DNA of 64,000 bases, taken from the NCBI RefSeq assembly GCF_000204055.1, contig NW_006768767.1:2058077-2122076 (forward strand), read 5' to 3'. Source of the stretch: Melampsora larici-populina 98AG31 (lineage: Eukaryota; Basidiomycota; Pucciniomycetes; Pucciniales; Melampsoraceae). The notes below the pieces were generated by a model. That model searched no databases. It worked only from the letters and a program-made list of their open reading frames with translations, and was not told where the DNA came from. A program made the translations under genes and the position numbers. Shown here piece after piece: positions 31,483 to 42,546 of this stretch. Positions within the stretch are counted from its first letter, which is position 1; every line of letters begins with the position of its first letter.

Positions 31483-34400
31483 ATGGTTCACATCCATTCA
31501 ACTCATCAAGACTTAGTTTTCTATGGTACATTAAATGGAACCTCAGCATATTCTTTGAACGACAAACAAAAAAGAAATGGAGAAGCTTCTACAGATCTCA
31601 ATGAAACGGTTGTCAAGTTCAAACAACCCACACAACTTGCTACATTTCAAGTGATTCCAAATCGAACTCGAGTTTTTCCTCAAATTGACAACGATCAACG
31701 ATATGGTGAAACAAGTCCTAATGTCTTTAGCCTACAGCTTACCGTTCATTACGTTGGAACATCATCAAGTTCGAAAAATTCACGGTCATTTGATGTAGAC
31801 GTTGACCTCGAGGAAGGTGCTGAAGCACCCAAGTGGAATCTTGAAATGGATCAGGGTATGCTAGCTCACATGATAACCTTTCAAGGCAAATTTGATTCGA
31901 TAACCTTGGCTATACACGGTCAAACCCCCGAGTCTTCCTCATCTAATGGAATCCACGAAGGAAAATCACCTACCAATCAATCCACTTTACTCGACAGAGA
32001 GAAAAAAGAACGCGACCCGACACTGGACAGTTCTTTACTTTTAGCAAAAGAGTTCCTTAGTATTACTTCTACCCTAAAACAGAAAGCTTCTACATCCCAT
32101 TTAGATTTGGTTACGTCTTTGCAGTCTTGTGTACAGAGTCTATACCTACCGAGCCCTACAGCGTCGAGAATATCTTCACAACAACTTTTATCGGTAGGCC
32201 AAGCCCAAGACGGTACAAAATTCGCGAAAGACCTGGCTCAATTGGCACGTTCATGTTTCGATCAAGAGAACCATTCAATTTCGTCCAATTCAGATGCCAT
32301 TCGAAGATTTCTCGAAGGACTTGTGGCTTTATCTGATCTAATCATATCACGCGACGTAAGCTGTCATGCGAATCGCTCTCTTTTCTCTCGACCCAAGGAT
32401 TACATATTTTATTTTCTTTAGTCAATATATCATACATACATTTCTGGCTATTGATTCAAAAGAAATCATAATGAGATAACGTCAACCTTCAAAGCTCAGC
32501 AATAAATGACAAATATTGTTTCATCTCATCACCTCTCAGAACTTTTCAAGCGATATGACATACTCTTTGGATATTGTCGCGCAACTCGTCAAGATATCAC
32601 CAACAGCTATACATATTGTATCTGTATGTCATTTGCTTGCTCATATCTTTACATTCCTCACATCCACTAGTATCTTTGACTGAAAATGTTGTTTTTGAAC
32701 CGCCTTCTAGGCTTCAAATGTGATTCAGTATGCGATTACGATCCTCAAGAGTTCCACTTCAGATTCAAACCTGACCCCAGCACGCGATGCAGCAGTCAAT
32801 ATGCTGACCATCTGTTCAGAGGAAGCAACACTTTTATCATCTCACGTCATGGGGAAGTTTGCTCTCGCCGACTCCTTCAAGTGGCTTTCTGGACAGGATC
32901 ACCTTCTCATCCGCTTCAAGGCATACTTGACTATCCTTGAAATAAGTAAATTCATCAAGCGACTCAATCACGGTTCAAATCAAGCCGGCGCTGGTTTAGA
33001 CGACGACCTTGATGGTATAGCCATCGACAACGCTGAAGATCGGACGAATGGAGCACGCCCATCATCTACCCTTTCGGAATTTGAACTAATGAAGTTGATT
33101 CACCTATTTCAACGTTTGATAGGTTACATGTGTCAAAGCTCTTTTGTTCCGTTTTCCATGGCGCCTCAAGATGTCAGCTCTCCCGATCAGCCGTCAATCT
33201 CAACGCCTCCGTTACATTCGACCTCTACAACTTACAAGGCATTGCTCAAATACCTTGAAGCCGAAGACTTTTTAGGTAGCTTGTTGACGCTTCTCAGGAT
33301 ACAATTCAAATCACCCCCTCAGCTTGCGTGGGAACAAAAAGGAAAATCAATGCTTGTTGAATGTGTGGTTCAATTCTTCACCAATTTATTTACCAATTCG
33401 GAGATCGGACTACCTCATCTTGTCCCCTACTTCGTTAAGAACAGTGAGGCTTTATCCCAATGGATAGCTACGCTGAATGAATTCATACCTGCTCGTCTAA
33501 ACGCCAGTGAAGAATCTGAACAAAGAAAAACTCACACAATGATGATGTTATTGTCCACGCGTAATTGGCAGTCGATCAGCAACCATCAATCCGATTTTGG
33601 TCCACGACCTTGCTTGTTGGCAATCGCAAGACTGATCACGGGCTACACATCACTTGGCGCTTTACTTTCGGTTGTTTTAAGTACCACCTCCGAAGAAGGA
33701 GAGGGACTGACCAGTGCAGATGTCTCGTCGGAATCCCACTCAAAAGCTGACATCAAGTTAGCAATGAAGAAATTGGAGGGTTTGTCAGTCATCATGTTGA
33801 GCAAACGATTATTGTGTCGACTAGTTAGTTGCGAACAACTCTCGGCTCGAATCATCCAATTGAATCATTCAATCTTACGAAAACCAATCCCTCTGGACGA
33901 ACCACGTCATATCTTTGACTGGTATTCTGCTGTCGTGCTTTCTGATGCTGACATCATCTTGTCTCCCAATGCCAAAATGGTTGGGCAAGCTCTTATGAAT
34001 CATCTGTCTACTTCGGCCAAGCCTATGGCACCAGGTAACAAGCTTCAGTTACGGGCCAATATACTTATGTCAATCGAAGATCCTGTAACCTTGTTACCCA
34101 ATCCGGCCACCGTTCGATTTGCTGATTTATGGGAAGTCGAAGTCCGCATGAATGTTTTAGGTGCTCTTTCAAACCTTAGGCCGAGTGTGAATGACACCAG
34201 CAATATTTTTGGTAAACTGCTATGCGACCAATTCAATGATGTTCGCCGGCTTGCTACTAATTCTGATCAGCCTGATTCATCGTTTTGCGATGTGATCCTC
34301 GAACTCGTTGAGATCACCTGGAAACGGCTCGAGTCACTTAAAAAAAGACATCAACTCTTTAACTTGACCCGATTGTCGATCTTTTCAACTCTGTTCGAAG

Positions 34401-36651
34401 CGGTTCGACGCTTGTGTTATATTGAGTTTATGTTGTTGAAGAACAAGCCACCAATCCAATTTATTCGAGTTTTGAGCGAAAAAGCGATGCTCATCAATAT
34501 GATCTTGGCTGATTCGATCCAAATGGACCGATTGCTGCATCCCATCCAATGTCCTGATTTCGCTGTTGATTGGGTATACGAGAAAAGGTTCAGGACGAAT
34601 TTGATCTCACTTCTGCGATCTTTAACATGGAGCTCAACACCAGACGAATCCAGTCTAACCCTCGGTTACATGAATCAATTTCCTAATGAGACTCACTCGA
34701 ACCCCAGACTTGAAATTGAACAATCTAATCTTGCCATGGTGCTCAATAGCGTGATCAAAGTTTCAGTCAAGCTTAGTGAATATTCCCCCATCGTGTTGGA
34801 TTTCTTGACACGATGTCTTCCACTGCTACCAGATCTGGGCAAGGCTCCCCTTACGGAAACCGACAAGAATGCTCTCAAGCGTCAAGTAGTCAAAAAGTCT
34901 GCCATCGATTTCAAAAACCTGGTTAACGAGCTTGCGATTTACTTTTTGGAACATCCACATCTCATCTTAGGATCAGATTTATTCTTTGGAACCGAACCTT
35001 TGAAGGACGGACGAACCAATCAGATCAAAATATGGTTGTTCAGTAAACTTATCTATACCTTTGATCTGATTCATGTATCATCAGGTTCATTTCCGAAATT
35101 TCTGATCAAAAAGACCTTGGCCATCATTCAATCGATTATCGAGTCCACTTCACCACAAAGTACAGACTCTGATCCTAAGCCTGCGGATGAGGATCAATCG
35201 AAATACATCACACCCGTCACACTCTTGTATAGTTGTTGGCTCATCTGCTCGGATTACTTCAAACAGTTACCACCCAATTCTTTTGGAAATTCATGTATCA
35301 ATTTATGGCGAGCACTCAAGTTTGGTTTAGAGTATCCAGATGAAGCTAATTTACTTCTTTCTCGCAAGAAGCAAACTTCAACAAATAGTGAAGCTACTTG
35401 GTTTGCAAAATACTTACAATCAACTCGAGACGATTATCATCCATCTCCATTGGCTACTGACGTTTTATCTGATGAGATAACAAGTATGTTTATGAAGAAA
35501 GAAATCGAATTAGTTTCTGTTTTGATAAAGTGTGTTTTAACTTGTCAAAAATATCAAAAGGATGAAGCTCAAAATCGATTAGATCGTCATGTCTTTGATG
35601 GTGGTAGTGAACATGGTATCATCAATCTTTGTTATCAAACAGGTTATAATACTGGAGAAGATGATTTGGTGGATATTGATTTTCTTTCGACTTTGAGTAA
35701 CGCTCAACTTGCCAAGACCATCAATGTAACTTCATTGAATCTGTTGACTTTACCTCCAACGCCGATATATCAGCAATTCCCCGCGCATTCAGCTGAAAAA
35801 GGTCAAGTCCCTACTAGCCTTAAGCAAATTCCGGAATCGACTCTGGTCTCTTCATCAATCACTACCCTACCTTTACCTACTCAACCGATAGAAATCCCTT
35901 CTAATGGACACAAGACAGAAGTGAGGATGAAACCGATATCCAAAGTACCTGACTTGTATCCACCTATGCCATCATCTGCAAAAACCTATCAAAGTGATGA
36001 GACAAGAACTCGACATCATCATCATCATCATCGTGCTTCTTCACCTAGTCGTCGATCTAAACCTACTTCATATTCATCATCTCGTCCTCAACGTTATGAA
36101 CATTATGAACCTAAATCAAAAACGGATGAAGAGAATGATGGGTATCATACTAGAAAAGTTAGGGATTCAGATTATCGACGAAATGATACGAGAGATTCAC
36201 AAATTAGGTATGTTGGCTATTGATCTTCTGATTATGTAATCAAAGAAATATAAACTGATGATTTTGTTTGTTTGTTTGTGTTATTAGAGAATCTGATCGA
36301 TCAAGAGGTCTTGATCGAGACAGAGAAGAAAAAGAATATACAAGTAGTAATGGTAGAAGAAGAAGAAATGACAGAAGAAGTGAAAGTGAGGAAGAAAATG
36401 AAAATAAAGAGATCTTGAAGATGAAACGTAAAGAAGAAGAAATGTATGATCATGATGAAATCGAATTAGAACATGAAAGAAAGTATAAAACTTCAAGAAA
36501 GTATGAAGAAGATGAAGAACAAGAAGAAGAAGAGGAAGAAGATGAGGATGTGGATGATCGTCATCGCTTTAGGTCTAGATCGAAAAATGGATATGATAGA
36601 CGTGGGAATGGAGAACTTGAGGAAAGGAATGGTAGAAGTTATGGACGTTGA
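31483..36651 (+). CDS. Virilizer/VIRMA-like protein, m6A methyltransferase complex scaffold (1605 aa)
   Basis: Exons 31483-32355, 32540-32623, 32711-36207 and 36288-36651 join in one frame, all with GT-AG introns. Residues about 9-146 match the Virilizer N-terminal domain: DLVFY, then VKFKQP, VIPNRTRVFP, a R-G-x-T-x-P pattern (RYGETSPNVF), and ITLAIHG, in the same order as animal and plant Virilizer. The long middle looks helical (HEAT/ARM-like). The C-terminus has six His in a row, then RS/RD-rich and acidic stretches (EEEEEEDEDVDDRHRFRSRS). Length is close to the roughly 1800 aa of animal VIRMA. In other eukaryotes Virilizer holds the MAC/MACOM complex (WTAP, METTL3/14 partners) in the nucleus. 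Assignment rests on the N-terminal motif order. Confidence 0.82.
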
Positions 36652-37626
36652 TGAAGTTAGTTTTATTCATTTTTGATCAACTTTTTTAAAAGAATGTGTA
36701 AGTGGTTTCTTGATCAGAGAATGAAATTAAGGAAAAATTAAGGCTGATACTTGATTTTGTTTTGGATTCATATATGGGTTTTGGATTCTTGTGTTGATCA
36801 TCATAATAGAGTTTTTTGTATTGAACACTTGAATCGACTTTATAATTAAAAATCAAGTCTTCAAAATGATTATAATAATATCTTATCAATTTTTGTTCGA
36901 CTTGAGGATTTTGAAAACCATAGATACAATATCATTAGTTCATTAGAAGAAGAGGTTGAAGATGAAGATTTGTTGAAAGACATGAGGTATATTTGATTGA
37001 TCGATTTGATAAATAGTTTAGAATTAGATTTGTTTTTCTGTTTTTTTAAAAAATAGAATCTATTTCTAAAGACATGGAAATTATTGAGTTGTTAGATGTT
37101 GGACTTATTATATCACTGTCTTTTTGATATACATATGCTCAAATTTACTTATTTACCTGAAGAGAAGAAAAGAAAAGTGTTTTAGAAATTTTAATATGTT
37201 GATCATTTGTTTTTGAAATTATTTCAATCAAGTTTGGCAGAAGGTTTTGAGGATTTGAATGAAGAGGATGAAATTTTTGAGTCAAGTTGAAATTTTGAAT
37301 TATTTGGGACATTTAGGGGGTCTTGGAGTTGGACAGTGCAGTGTAATGAATGGGGTTTTTTAGGAGACTGGGTCTTTTTGGCTTCAGAGATTTTTAGAAC
37401 ATAATTCCAATTGCTCAGATCACAAAGAATCAAAACTGACAAAGACAAAAAAGAAGTTGTTTTTTGATAGATTTTATGGGTTTTTTGATAGAGACTAGAG
37501 ATATATAGCCAATTTGTATAATAATAGTACAAAAACCAAAACAAAAAAAAGAACAATAATCAAGAAAACAATCCTGATAATAAAATTTGTAAAGGTTTTA
37601 ATAAAAAAATCTTTTGGTTTAGATTA
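36652..37626. other. AT-rich intergenic, no firm gene
   Basis: One short acidic open piece flanked by AG and GT (about 36938-36985) could be a stray exon. Otherwise very AT-rich with no ORF of note; the VIRMA-like and TSPO genes converge here. Confidence 0.4.
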
Positions 37627-38489
37627 TCACGCAGTTTTTTTCTTATTGAATTTAGAAACTACAAATTGATAAAGGTTACAAAGTTTATCTTTACCACCAT
37701 TTAAATACCAAACTCCTGCATTTAAATATGTAGCGTAACTTAACCAAGCACACTGTTTTAACGAAAAATAAAGTATGTTAAAAAGAATAAGTTTATCATT
37801 GGATTTGGGAAGGCATAGAAATAATTTGTAAACTTACGTATGGTAAGAATAAGTAAAAGGCTTTTTCATTAACTTTTTTAGATAGATACTATAAATTTAA
37901 CAGAAGAAGTTCGAAGTCAATTAGATAAGATGAATTTATTGAAAAGAAGGAAAGAGAATGAAAGAGACTCAACAGTCAAATAAAACACATTAAGATCTAA
38001 AATCGAAATATCAATCAATCCAAGTCCAACGTTTCTTTTACCAAAGAAGATTGGAGTCCAAAGTAAATTAAAAACCAATTGAGAAAAATATAATTTTAAT
38101 GAAAGGTTTGAATCATTAATCAAACTTGAATCAAATCCATTAATCGATTTTAAATAAGTTTGAGTTAATAAATGAGAAGAATAACCCATGGTGGCGTATA
38201 AGTAAGTCCAAGCGACTGGAAAAGCCCTATGAACAGAAAGTTTTTCTTTTCCGTAAGTTGAATGAAAGTATGAAAGACTTTTTGGTTAATGGAACACATA
38301 CCATCTTGGTGGTTCGTATGGAGGTTTACGTAAAGTAGGATACCAAGTTGAAACTGAAGTACGAGTGATCAAACCGGTTGTAGTACCTAAGATTACAGGT
38401 AAGATGGTAGAATAAATTGGATTTAAGGAAACTCTTAGGACACTTATTGGGATGTGGGGTAAAGAGTTTGCATTGAATGAGCATGGCAT
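37627..38489 (-). CDS. TSPO/MBR family translocator protein, four exons (205 aa)
   Basis: Exons 38489-38302, 38226-37974, 37888-37838 and 37752-37627 join in frame. The joined protein has the family signature: WYPTLRKPPYEPPRW, then PVAWTYLYATMGY, LVFNLLWTPIFFG, and PYCAWLSYATYLNAGVWYLN. Five hydrophobic segments fit the five-helix TspO fold. The distance from the ID of helix 4 to the PY before helix 5 is 31 residues, as in animal TSPO, which chose the donor GTTGAGT over an earlier GTGTTT. TSPO proteins bind porphyrins and cholesterol-like ligands in mitochondrial or ER membranes. The inserted loop after YSSHLL (about 15 residues) is longer than usual. Confidence 0.85.
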
Positions 38490-39207
38490 CTTGGTGATGA
38501 TGATGGTGTTTTAAGAATCAGGAGTGGATGGGTTTGATTTAAGATCGAAGGAAGTTGAGAAAGGGAAGGACTCAGGAGTCAGGCGTCGATCGTTGTTAAT
38601 TTGAAATTCACAGCTGGTGTCATCTAACACCTGACATGTCACAACTCCTATTTAATTACAAAATCAGTTTCACAGTTCATCACCATCAAAGTTCAAAGTT
38701 TGGTCAGGACTCAGATTCCAGAAGCGAGTCAGAGTGGTGGCAGCAGTGCAGGATCTTGCAGCATTCTGGAACTTTTCAAAAGATTGGTTTAACTGATTTA
38801 CACAAAAATTGAGATGGCAAAACAATTCCTCAATCAGTTTCATCGCCCTTTGGATTATATTCAAACTGGTCAAGTTTGCGAATTGTAGGCTGACTTTCGA
38901 GTCTTGAAGGATGGAGATGGAAAGATAACAAATCGAATGTTTATATATCATCGAGCTACTTTAGATGTCGATGATTTTATTCTGGAAACATATTCATTCG
39001 ATCGATTTGATATCTTTTTGATTGAAGTTATAATTATCATTTTTTTACCCAATCCAAAATATTCTTCAGTGCAATCTATTCAATTTATCTCGTAACTCTT
39101 CGCAAGTTTTTTTTCCAAATCATCTAATAGCTATACGGTCTGTGATCGTCTTGAATTCAGATAATTTTTAAAACATCAACACTTCTTCATATCAACAAGA
39201 CAGAGAC
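38490..39207. other. Divergent promoter region of TSPO-like and F-box genes
   Basis: The two flanking genes are transcribed away from this 718-bp spacer. No ORF is convincing. Repeated TCGATTT and GATCGATTTGAT sit near 39000. Confidence 0.45.
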
Positions 39208-40215
39208 ATGTCTACGCTTTCAAGCTTACCTATCGAATTACAATACCAACTGATCAAAACGTGCCATCAATCAGGTCAAGACATTTTAGCAAAGCTTTCA
39301 CAATTAGATCGATTTTATCATCAATTATCAAAACCATTATTAAATTCTGAAATTAACTTAAGATCACAAGATGAAGATTATAACTTGAATCAATTAGAAA
39401 GATTCAAATTTAACTTTATACCATTTCATCGATTAGAAATCAAATCGATTTCTTTCAAGTTTTTAAATCATTGTGATTTTAGAATCGATGAAAACTTAGC
39501 TGAAATTTTATCTTTGAGTGGTTTAATTGAAAAATTAGAAATTTCTTATGATTTTGGAAACCAAATTGAAGAGAATTTTTTAGATACAATTGAATCTATT
39601 TCAAAACTATCACATTTGAATACATTAATTATTAAAGGTCCTAGTGATTCATCTGATTCCAATTCTCAACATCAATATCCTCAAGTTTCATTAATTTTAA
39701 AGAATTTAACGAATTTTAAAAAACTTCAAAGGATTTGTTTTCAAAGAGTTCAGATCTTGGTTTTACCTGATGAATTTAATTTTGGATTTGATCAAGGTTC
39801 TATTGATTTAGAAATTATTGATTGTCAATTTATTTCAAGCTCAAACTCATCAAATTTACAAGATTTACAAAAATTAAAAACTGATCAAATTTATGGTTTA
39901 AATTCTTTTTTAAAAACCGTTTCTGTTTCAATAAAATCATTAAAACTAATCAATTTAGATTTTTTACAAATCCATTTAAATTTATTAGAATTTGATTTAC
40001 CTAATCTATTAAATCTTGAAATTGATTTTGGTAAACTTGAATCAAGAGAAGAAGAAGAACTAGAAAAGCTCCAAAATCAATTTAAATCGATTTGTTTTCA
40101 ATCTTTATGTTTATCACATCAATTAATTTCATTAAAGATTAATCATCAATTCGATTTAAATTATTTATTTGAATTTCAAAGCTTTTTTCAATTTCAACAA
40201 ATCCTTTATTCTTGA
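39208..40215 (+). CDS. F-box-like protein with leucine-rich C-terminal region (335 aa)
   Basis: Intronless. Residues about 4-50 (LSSLPIELQYQLIKTC ... LSQLDRFYHQLSKPLL) have the spacing of a fungal F-box: LP-x-E-L, then L-x-x-L-x-R-x-F and a PLL-x-S-E-I-N-L tail. The rest is rich in leucine, with irregular L-x-x-L-x-I repeats (LEKLEISYDFG, LNTLIIKG, LKSLKLINLDFL-like spacing) suggesting a degenerate LRR. Such proteins act as substrate receptors of SCF ubiquitin ligases. Asn-, Ser- and Gln-rich composition follows the AT-rich base content. Specific partner unknown. Confidence 0.65.
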   Translation: MSTLSSLPIELQYQLIKTCHQSGQDILAKLSQLDRFYHQLSKPLLNSEINLRSQDEDYNLNQLERFKFNFIPFHRLEIKSISFKFLNHCDFRIDENLAEILSLSGLIEKLEISYDFGNQIEENFLDTIESISKLSHLNTLIIKGPSDSSDSNSQHQYPQVSLILKNLTNFKKLQRICFQRVQILVLPDEFNFGFDQGSIDLEIIDCQFISSSNSSNLQDLQKLKTDQIYGLNSFLKTVSVSIKSLKLINLDFLQIHLNLLEFDLPNLLNLEIDFGKLESREEEELEKLQNQFKSICFQSLCLSHQLISLKINHQFDLNYLFEFQSFFQFQQILYS

Positions 40216-41466
40216 TTTTTACATTGAAACACTTCTTTTGATGATCGTAAAAGGGAAAATTAATTAGTGAGTTTTTCTTTGGAACAATTTTGTTTAATGG
40301 ATTGGTTACTGACGAATGAATGAATGAATGTTTTTAGACTTGATGAAAAAATTGGTATGAAATAACAAATGGATAAAAGATTATAAAGAGGAGGAACAAA
40401 TTGAATTGGGTTTTTGGGTTAATGATATGTGTAAGAATGGTTGTCTGTACGATTTGGGTCATTTTCTTTTATTTCCTTTTAGTCTTTGATTTTTGATAAA
40501 TCAGCCGTCTCTATTTTATTGATTTGTCTTGTTCACTTAATGCTGTAAAAATAAAATGATCCCAACATATTTGAAAGATTGTTATGCAATTCTATATGAA
40601 TCATCCAAAATGGAAACTTCCCCAAGGGACCTGTCAAGAATCGTCAATGCCCAGTTATGTGGGAGGAATTAATTCTTGTGAAGACCATTTTTGATTTGGG
40701 GGTCTGCCCACTTAACGAAGTCCCTCACTCCTTGCAAGGCCTCAAGTGAGGGATTCACTACATCTGAACTCGTTTTTTTGCCTGAGGAGTGAGCTGTATT
40801 AATACGAGCTCAGAATTACCAATAAACGTTCCTCAATGAACAAGAAAAGGTGAAGGTGAACAGTGCTTGTTTACAGTTAATCTGACTTTTGATGGCGCAC
40901 CTCCACCCAATTTCGTCTTTTCACCCGTTTCGCGCTGCGCCCACAGCCTGAGTGTCACACCGAGGGAATGTAATCCAGTGCGTTCTGACTCGGATAACCC
41001 GCTGTTGAGTTTGGATGAACGGCTTGAGATTTATATGATTCGCAGTTTCTGCTGGTTGCTCGGGTTATGGAAAGCCTATCTCCGATGTTCATAAATTGTT
41101 TCTTTGTAGCAAGTTTTGAACAAATACCCCATATACCGAATTTTGTGTATTGAAGAATTGCGCTCCTAAAGATGACACCCGCAGACGTCTCATGATGAAG
41201 CCGTCTTTTTTTACCATTGAAGGATGGATTGTAACCATGCTTCCCATACAAGATATGCCAAAGCGTTTGGAGCTCAGAGGATGCTGAAGGAGAAAGATCC
41301 CAAAGAAAAGTTTCAATGGAATTTGTGATCATCAGCCACCTTATATATGCACCCCTCTCTTTCATCAAGGATATTCTACAAATCCCTTTTCTTCAACTCG
41401 ATTTCCACTTGATATCATTCTAAATCATACATATTCTTTTTTGTACGTACTCAGTCTCTTCTCAAA
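40216..41466. other. Intergenic and upstream region of secreted gene A
   Basis: No gene. From 40612 it is part of duplication A. A TATA-like TTATATATGC lies at 41341-41350, about 120 nt upstream of the ATG at 41467. Confidence 0.5.
41341..41425 (+). promoter_or_regulatory. TATA box and conserved leader module of secreted gene A
   Basis: TTATATATGC is followed by CCTCTCTTTCATCAAGG, then TACAAATCCCTTTTCTTC. Versions of this module recur near 43020, 48111, 49700 and 51718, always in the same orientation. Two of them (here and at 48111) precede a signal-peptide exon at the same distance. Confidence 0.6.
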
Positions 41467-41863
41467 ATGATCAAGAGCTTCTTCTGGATTTCACTAGTCA
41501 TTTTGATACATAGTCAATATGCAGTATCAGTGCTGAGGAGCATAGATGAACTAGACGATCGTAAGTTTTGACAATCCCGACTCCTGAGTTCTTTCTGCAT
41601 ATATGTTCTAGAAACTTGTCATTGATAGGGTGGCCTGAACAGGGAAAGTAAGACATCTTATTAAACAAGTCAGCACGGATATCTTTGTCACAATTCGAGG
41701 TCGTGAGTCTGTGCAGAAGGGGCTTAAGCAAGATAGAAGACTTTGGGTTAAAAGGGTCAATATCGTTGATCAGACAAACGAGATCAAGGTGGATGGTGAG
41801 TGTTGTCAAAATGATGAAAACCCAGCCACTACCATTTGTGATGTTGGATCTGATGAAAGGTGA
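41467..41863 (+). CDS. Small secreted protein A (two exons, 104 aa by the simplest model)
   Basis: Exon 41467-41560 encodes a signal peptide (MIKSFFWISLVILIHSQYAV) and a short linker, with a GTAAGT donor. Exon 41643-41863 continues in frame (RKVRHLIKQVSTDIFVTI, RRLWVKRVNIVDQTNEI, GECCQND) and stops TGA after GSDER. The paralog at 48232-48627 keeps the same frame, stop position and only in-frame length changes, which supports coding. A donor-like AAG|GTGATT just before the stop leaves open a longer form reaching the conserved exon at 42307-42546. No family recognised; two adjacent cysteines. Candidate effector by size and secretion, as inference. Confidence 0.6.
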
Positions 41864-42306
41864 TTGACTGGAAATTATCCTTCAATACACAGAATTTCTG
41901 AACAGAGTAGGGCAACTTTTATATCACAACCCGCAGCGCAAACTAGGTGAGTCTCAAGGAGATCTTTCATATGTCATCAGAACTATTGGAGCATTACATA
42001 CACCACAAAGACACCTTTTTGCAGGAGGATGTACCGACCGCTCCACATTGAGACAATGGGCTAGCATCCCAGGTCAAGGCATCATTAAGATGTCCCAGAG
42101 GTGGGACATCCTCACTTCATCCCTTGGATGCCATGGCGGTGTTGATAGTCCAAGGACATCTTGAAAGGCTCTATGGCGATTTACAAGGTGGTGGACGCCT
42201 TGTAGGAGACCATGTCAGGCTGTCTTACCCTCTGCAAAAAAGAGGACATCCCAAAGGTATCCAAGTGTCTTTGTGGTGATAGATATTTACCAAGCACTTT
42301 TTTATT

Positions 42307-42546
42307 ATGTTCATAGTGGGGTGGAAACATGAAATAGATACCACAGGAGACAGAGCAGCAAACAAAGTGACAGTTGTTTGGAAAACTGAAGAATTTGAAG
42401 AGGATGTGGTTGCCATCTTTAGATCACGTCTCCAACCAAACAGTCCATGGAGGCTTTGGAATATTGAATTCCACGGTCCACACAACACTGCTCCTCCCAA
42501 ATTTGATGATTACACAGGCAGAGGATCATCAGCATCACATTCTTAA
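42307..42546 (+). CDS. Conserved exon of the duplicated secreted-gene locus, copy A
   Basis: Open frame reading VGWKHEIDTTGDRAANKV then KTEEFEEDVVAIFRSRL and WRLWNIEFHGPHN, ending SSASHS. The counterpart at 48999-49241 differs mostly at third positions, with one in-frame codon gain, while neighbouring bases have diverged. This argues for purifying selection on protein. An AG acceptor (TTCATAG at 42316) lies at its start, so it is probably the last exon of the secreted gene or of a second small gene. No known domain. Confidence 0.55.
   Translation: MFIVGWKHEIDTTGDRAANKVTVVWKTEEFEEDVVAIFRSRLQPNSPWRLWNIEFHGPHNTAPPKFDDYTGRGSSASHS

Noticed and set aside
38670..38951. 93-aa minus-strand ORF upstream of the TSPO-like gene
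   Set aside because: Lies in the divergent promoter region, no motif, no splice link to TSPO exons.
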